A DNA stretch of 64,000 nucleotides from Streptomyces marinisediminis. GTDB taxonomy: Bacteria; Actinomycetota; Actinomycetes; Streptomycetales; Streptomycetaceae. The DNA lies in NCBI RefSeq assembly GCF_026262575.1, contig NZ_JAPKFL010000012.1, forward strand, positions 106,826-170,825. The letters are read 5' to 3'. Both the position numbers and the translations under genes were made by a program. Below the pieces are notes generated by a model. That model did not search any database. It was not told the origin of the DNA and saw only the letters and a program-made list of their open reading frames with translations. This document shows positions 59,696 to 64,000 of the stretch, piece by piece. Within the stretch, counting starts at the first letter, position 1, and the number at the start of each line of letters is the position of its first letter.

Positions 59696-60573
59696 CCGTC
59701 CACCCCGGCGAAGAGGTCGTCGCCCGGCCCGGGCACGGGCGGCGCGCCGGGGGGCAGGCGGTAGCACTCGACGGTGTGCAGCGGCTGGCCGAGCTCGTTG
59801 GAGAGCGCGAACCAGGCGCCGTCCACGGTGATCTGGGTGGCGTGCGCCCGCATGGCGGCCGCCTTCGCCGCGGCGGCCCGCGGCCCGCCGTCGACGCGGA
59901 CGGCGACCTCGGCGTCGTCGACCACGCCGGGCACGTCGGCGGCGGTGGCGCCGCGCGGGAAGGGGTTGCCCGCGAAGGCCGCGGGCGAGACGGCGGAGCG
60001 CGGCACGCAGTTCCACAGCACCCGCCGCACCCGGTGGGGCGCGCCCGGGACGGCGCGGGCGCCGGCGTCGGCCGCCAGCTCGACACCGCGCATCGCCACC
60101 CGGTGCGCCTGGATGTGGTCCGGGTGGCCGTAGCCGCCGTCGGGGCCGTAGGTGAGCAGGACCTGCGGCCGGGTCTGCCGGATCACCTCCGCGAGCAGGC
60201 CCGCCGCCTCGTCGAGATCGGCCTGCCAGAAGCACTCGGGGCGCTCGTTCTGCTCGGCGCCCATCATGCCGGAGTCGCGGTAGCGCCCGGCTCCGCCCAG
60301 GAAGCGGTGGTCGGTGACGCCCAGCTCGCGCATGGCGGCGCGCAGCTCCCCGATGCGGTGGGCGCCCAGGGCGTCCTCGCGGTCCGGTGCCAGGTGGGCG
60401 AGTGCGGGCGGGATGACCTCGCCCTCCTCGCCCAGCGTGCACGTGACGAGCGTGACGTGGGCGCCGTCGGCGGCGTACGCGGCCATGGTGGCCCCGTTGT
60501 TGATCGACTCGTCGTCCGGGTGGGCGTGGACGAGCAGGAGCCGGCGCTCGGAGGGCGGTGCGGGCGCAGTCAT
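59692..60573 (-). CDS. mshB: N-acetyl-1-D-myo-inositol-2-amino-2-deoxy-glucopyranoside deacetylase MshB
   Basis: A 293-residue zinc deacetylase with [12 protein letters not shown] near residue 18 and [12 protein letters not shown] in the middle, the LmbE/PIG-L family metal sites. It deacetylates GlcNAc-Ins in mycothiol synthesis. Mca, the paralogue, has the same fold; the length, the coupled DUF6113 gene and the C-terminal VECYRLPPG segment favour MshB. The ATG at 60573 has TAGGCT 8 nt upstream and a weak AGGTG, so a leaderless or near-leaderless transcript is likely. Confidence 0.92.
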   Translation of the reverse strand: MTAPAPPSERRLLLVHAHPDDESINNGATMAAYAADGAHVTLVTCTLGEEGEVIPPALAHLAPDREDALGAHRIGELRAAMRELGVTDHRFLGGAGRYRDSGMMGAEQNERPECFWQADLDEAAGLLAEVIRQTRPQVLLTYGPDGGYGHPDHIQAHRVAMRGVELAADAGARAVPGAPHRVRRVLWNCVPRSAVSPAAFAGNPFPRGATAADVPGVVDDAEVAVRVDGGPRAAAAKAAAMRAHATQITVDGAWFALSNELGQPLHTVECYRLPPGAPPVPGPGDDLFAGVDG

Positions 60574-60598
60574 GGCACCTGAGCCTACGCGCCGCCGC

Positions 60599-60793
60599 TC
60601 AGAAGCTGACGCTGCCCAGCATGTCGGCCACGCTCGTGGTGAAGTCGCTGATGGTGGGCGCGACGGAGGAACTGGCGAGGTAGAAGCCGAACAGTACGCA
60701 GATCAGGGCGTGCATGCCCTTCAGCCCTGACTTCTTGATCAGCAAGAAGACGATGATCGCCAGCAGCACCACCGCCGAAATCTCCAGTGCCAC
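60599..60793 (-). CDS. Small conserved membrane protein
   Basis: A 64-residue protein with two hydrophobic segments ([21 protein letters not shown] and [15 protein letters not shown]) and a short polar C-terminus. The GTG at 60793 has GGAGG upstream. Similar small two-helix proteins occur widely in Streptomyces, some on mobile elements, but no plasmid or phage genes are present here. Function unknown. It is 25 bp upstream of mshB on the same strand. Confidence 0.78.
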   Translation of the reverse strand: MALEISAVVLLAIIVFLLIKKSGLKGMHALICVLFGFYLASSSVAPTISDFTTSVADMLGSVSF

Positions 60794-61287
60794 GGCGGCT
60801 CACCTCCAAGGACTGCGTCGGGCGCCCCGGGGGGCGGTCGGAAGTTCGGAAGGTCATGCGGTCATGCGGTCGTGCGGTCGCACCGGGCCTCGCCGACCCC
60901 CCGTCCGGAGGGCCAACTGCGGTCTATGACACGGGAATAGCACGTACGACATACCCGTGCGCCCACGCCGCGCAACTGATCATAACGACCGGTGCGGCGA
61001 CACGGCGCGGTGCACGGGAGCAGACGGGGGCGCACGCCCCGGGGGCGTGGCGGAACCCCGCGCGCGGGGCACGGCGGCGACGACGGCGCACGCGCCGGTC
61101 AGCGCGGGCCGGGGCGGGTCGCGCGGGTGCGGGGATAACGGGACGAGCACTCCGTACACGTCCGCCTCCTCCCCGAGCCGCCGGGCCACCGCCGTTCGCC
61201 ACCGGGCGCTCTACCCCACCGCACCCCTCGTGCAAACCAGCCACGGCCGGCCCTGACGTGGATCACACCGGCCCGTACGCTCGCCCC
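60794..61287. other. Intergenic region between divergent membrane-protein and S9 peptidase genes
   Basis: It holds four copies of the octamer GGTCATGC or close variants (60852-60883) about 60 bp upstream of the small membrane gene. A somewhat AT-richer stretch at 60925-60990 follows, then GC-rich sequence without a supportable ORF. The S9 promoter lies at its right end: CTGACG, 17 bp, TACGCT (61276-61281), 6 nt before the ATG. Confidence 0.55.
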
Positions 61288-63429
61288 ATGGCACCCGACG
61301 ACACCCCGCGCGCGAGCTTCCCGCGCCAGCATGCCCGTACCCAGCGCTTCACCCTCGGCGCACCGCGCGCCTTCTCCGTGGCCCCCGACGGCTCCCGTGT
61401 GGCCTTCCTGCGCTCCTCGTCCGGCGACGACCGGGCCCAGGCCCTGTGGGTGCAGGAGGTGGGCGCCGGCCCGGACGGCGCGCCGCGCGCGTACCCGGCC
61501 GCCGATCCGCGCGCGCTGCTCGGCGGGGGCGCCGAGGAGCTGTCCGCCCAGGAGCGCGCGCGCCGGGAGCGGGCCCGGGAGGGGTCGGCCGGGATCGTCG
61601 GCTACGCCACCGACGCCACCGTGGAGTTGGCCGCCTTCGCGCTGTCCGGGCGGCTGTTCACCGCCGAGCTGCGCGCCGGCACCGCCCGTGAACTGCCCGC
61701 CGCCACCCCGGTGGTGGACCCGCGTCCGGCGCCGGACGGGCGCCGCGTGGCCTACGTGGCCGAGGGCGCGCTGCGGGTGGTGGAGGCCGACGGCGGCGGC
61801 GACCGGGTGCTGGCCGCGCCGGAGTCGCCCACCGTGACCTACGGCCTCGCGGAGTTCGTCGCGGCCGAGGAGATGGGCCGCGGCCGGGGCTTTTGGTGGT
61901 CGCCCGACAGCCGCCGGCTGCTGGCCGCCCGGGTCGACGACGCGCCGGTGCGGCGCTGGTGGATCGCCGACCCCGCCCACCCCGGGCGGAAGCCGGCCGA
62001 GGTGGCCTACCCGGCCGCCGGCACGCCGAACGCCGAGGTGACCCTGCGCGTGCTGGACGCCGAGGGCGCGGCCGAGCCCGTCGAGGTGGCCTGGGACCGG
62101 GCCGCGTTCCCCTACCTGGTCGCCGTGCACTGGTCGGCCGGCGGGCCGCCGCTGCTGCTGGTCCAAAGCCGCGACCAGCGCCGCTGGCGGTACCTGACGG
62201 CCGACCCGGACACCGGCCGCACTAAGACGGCGCACGAGGAGACGGACGCCGCGTGGCTGGAGATCGTCGCGGGCGTCCCGGCCTGGACGCCGGACGGCCG
62301 CCTCCTGCGCGTCAGCGACGCCGGCGGCGCCCGGGCCCTGGTCGCCGGGGACCGGCCGCTGACCGACGCGTCCCTGCACGTGCGCGCGGTCCTCGACGTC
62401 GGCCCGCGCGACGTGCTGTTCAGCGCGTCGGGCGGCGGCGCGGACGCCACGCCGGGTGACGTGGGTGTGTACCGCGTCGGCTACGCGGGCGCGGCGCCCG
62501 AGCGGCTGTGGGGCCCGGGGCCGCACGTGGCCTCCGCGGTGCGCGGCGGCGACACCGTGGTCCGCGTGGTCGCGGATCTGGAGGGCCCCGGCGCGCGCGT
62601 CGACGTCGGCGGCCACCGCATCGCCTCGCACGCCCAGACCCCGGTCCTGACGGCGCGGCCGCGCCTGCTGCACGCCGGGGAGCGCCGCGTCCCGGCCGCC
62701 GTGCTGCTGCCCCGCACGCACCGCGCGGGCGACGGGCCGCTGCCCGTCCTGCTCGACCCGTACGGCGGGCCGCACGGGCAGCGCGTGGTGGCGGCGCACA
62801 ACGCCCACCTGACCTCGCAGTGGTTCGCCGACCAGGGGTTCGCGGTCGTCGTCGCCGACGGCCGGGGGACCCCGGGCCGCTCCCCCGCCTGGGAGAAGGC
62901 GATCGCGGGCGAGATCGCCGAGGTGGCCGTGGACGACCAGCTCCACGCCCTGCGCGCGCTGGCCGCCGACCACCCGCTGGACCTGGACCGGGTGGCGATC
63001 CGGGGCTGGTCCTTCGGCGGTTACCTGGCCGCGCTGGCCGCGCTGCGCCGGCCCGACGCCGTCCACGCGGCGATCGTCGGCGCCCCGGTGACCGACTGGC
63101 GGCTCTACGACACCCACTACACCGAGCGCTACCTGGGCCTGCCCGACGCCGGGCCGGAGATCTACACCGCCAACTCCGTGGTGTCCGATGCGGGCCTGGT
63201 CCGGGCGGCCGGGCCGCGGCGCCCGCTGATGCTCGTGCACGGGCTGGCCGACGACAACGTGGTCGTGGCCCACACGCTGCGGCTGTCCTCGGCCCTGCTC
63301 GCCGCCGGTCACCCGCACGAGGTGCTGCCGCTGTCCGGCGTCACCCACATGACGCCGCAGGAGGAGGTGGCCGAGAACCTGCTCCACCTCCAGGTCGACT
63401 TCCTGCGCCGCGCGCTCGGCCCACGCTGA
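61288..63429 (+). CDS. S9 family prolyl oligopeptidase / dipeptidyl aminopeptidase
   Basis: A 713-residue peptidase with an N-terminal beta-propeller (repeats such as FSVAPDGSRVAFLRS, WWSPDSRRLLAARVDD) and a C-terminal alpha/beta-hydrolase domain. The nucleophile is in GWSFGGYLAAL, the acid in HGLADDNVV and the histidine in SGVTHM; DPYGGPHGQRV precedes them. It has no signal peptide, so it probably trims proline-containing peptides in the cytoplasm, which fits the oligopeptide importer gene next door. The ATG lies 6 nt after TACGCT, so the mRNA is probably leaderless. Confidence 0.93.
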   Translation: MAPDDTPRASFPRQHARTQRFTLGAPRAFSVAPDGSRVAFLRSSSGDDRAQALWVQEVGAGPDGAPRAYPAADPRALLGGGAEELSAQERARRERAREGSAGIVGYATDATVELAAFALSGRLFTAELRAGTARELPAATPVVDPRPAPDGRRVAYVAEGALRVVEADGGGDRVLAAPESPTVTYGLAEFVAAEEMGRGRGFWWSPDSRRLLAARVDDAPVRRWWIADPAHPGRKPAEVAYPAAGTPNAEVTLRVLDAEGAAEPVEVAWDRAAFPYLVAVHWSAGGPPLLLVQSRDQRRWRYLTADPDTGRTKTAHEETDAAWLEIVAGVPAWTPDGRLLRVSDAGGARALVAGDRPLTDASLHVRAVLDVGPRDVLFSASGGGADATPGDVGVYRVGYAGAAPERLWGPGPHVASAVRGGDTVVRVVADLEGPGARVDVGGHRIASHAQTPVLTARPRLLHAGERRVPAAVLLPRTHRAGDGPLPVLLDPYGGPHGQRVVAAHNAHLTSQWFADQGFAVVVADGRGTPGRSPAWEKAIAGEIAEVAVDDQLHALRALAADHPLDLDRVAIRGWSFGGYLAALAALRRPDAVHAAIVGAPVTDWRLYDTHYTERYLGLPDAGPEIYTANSVVSDAGLVRAAGPRRPLMLVHGLADDNVVVAHTLRLSSALLAAGHPHEVLPLSGVTHMTPQEEVAENLLHLQVDFLRRALGPR

Positions 63430-63490
63430 TCGCCCCGGCGCCCGGGCGCGGCCGTCGGCGCGCCCGCGCCGGCCCGGCCGCGCCCTTGGC

Positions 63491-64000
<510 letters not shown>

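Noticed and set aside
60599..60793. Mobile-element (plasmid spread) protein
   Set aside because: The small two-helix protein alone is not evidence; no integrase, replication or transfer gene lies within the window and composition matches the surroundings.

Overview
The window reads as chromosomal DNA of a Streptomyces or a close relative. Base composition is very GC-rich, with G or C at nearly every third codon position. The genes include actinobacterial markers: mycothiol synthesis (mshB), mycoredoxin, AdnAB, a WblC/WhiB7-type regulator, and the DUF3107, DUF3117 and DUF3152 families. Many proteins and much of the gene order match what I remember of the S. coelicolor core chromosome. I see no rRNA, tRNA, CRISPR array, insertion sequence, prophage or biosynthetic cluster. 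About 58 protein genes are supported, two of them cut by the window edges, plus two decayed genes.

Left block (1-30 kb). Reading leftwards on the minus strand are the first 19 codons of a wblC (whiB7) homologue with its promoter and a long attenuator-type leader, then uvrD2, nudC, an M20 dipeptidase, adnB, adnA and an alkyltransferase-like protein; a mycoredoxin gene lies among them on the plus strand. This is a DNA-repair and redox neighbourhood also seen around mycobacterial whiB7. Next come a large membrane protein (membrane domain, kinase-like domain, LPG-synthase-type membrane domain), a secreted tripeptidyl-aminopeptidase-like hydrolase, moeZ, a small cell-surface cluster in which an intact epimerase sits between two apparent gene relics, a DUF3152 metalloprotease-like protein, an alpha/beta hydrolase, a TetR regulator, DUF3107, a ferritin-like protein and a DEAD-box RNA helicase.

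Middle block (30-46 kb): a hydrolase, MarC, a PHP phosphoesterase, two conserved Streptomyces proteins, CorA preceded by a possible leader peptide, an EamA exporter, a lipoprotein, the Mrp iron-sulfur carrier, and the envelope-stress module ECF sigma factor - zinc anti-sigma - HtrA - TatB with a divergent O-methyltransferase and DUF3117.

Right block (46-64 kb): enoyl-CoA hydratase, Tag glycosylase, a DivIVA-domain protein, a FolP2-like protein, a LOG-family protein, the lysine/diaminopimelate genes dapE and dapC, a 7Fe ferredoxin, a GNAT acetyltransferase, a SirB1-like protein, a peptidoglycan-binding-domain membrane protein, mshB, an S9 prolyl oligopeptidase and the end of an oligopeptide ABC ATPase. 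Mycobacterium carries many of the same neighbours in two separate places, so the window looks like two ancient actinobacterial gene blocks lying side by side.

The best candidates for a second look are regulatory: the wblC leader with mutually exclusive hairpins, the probable ATT start of the O-methyltransferase, back-to-back leaderless promoters between dapE and its neighbour, a perfect 25-bp inverted repeat around a promoter, a short proline-containing leader ORF before corA, and the decay around the epimerase. I did not find a convincing wholly new biological system.
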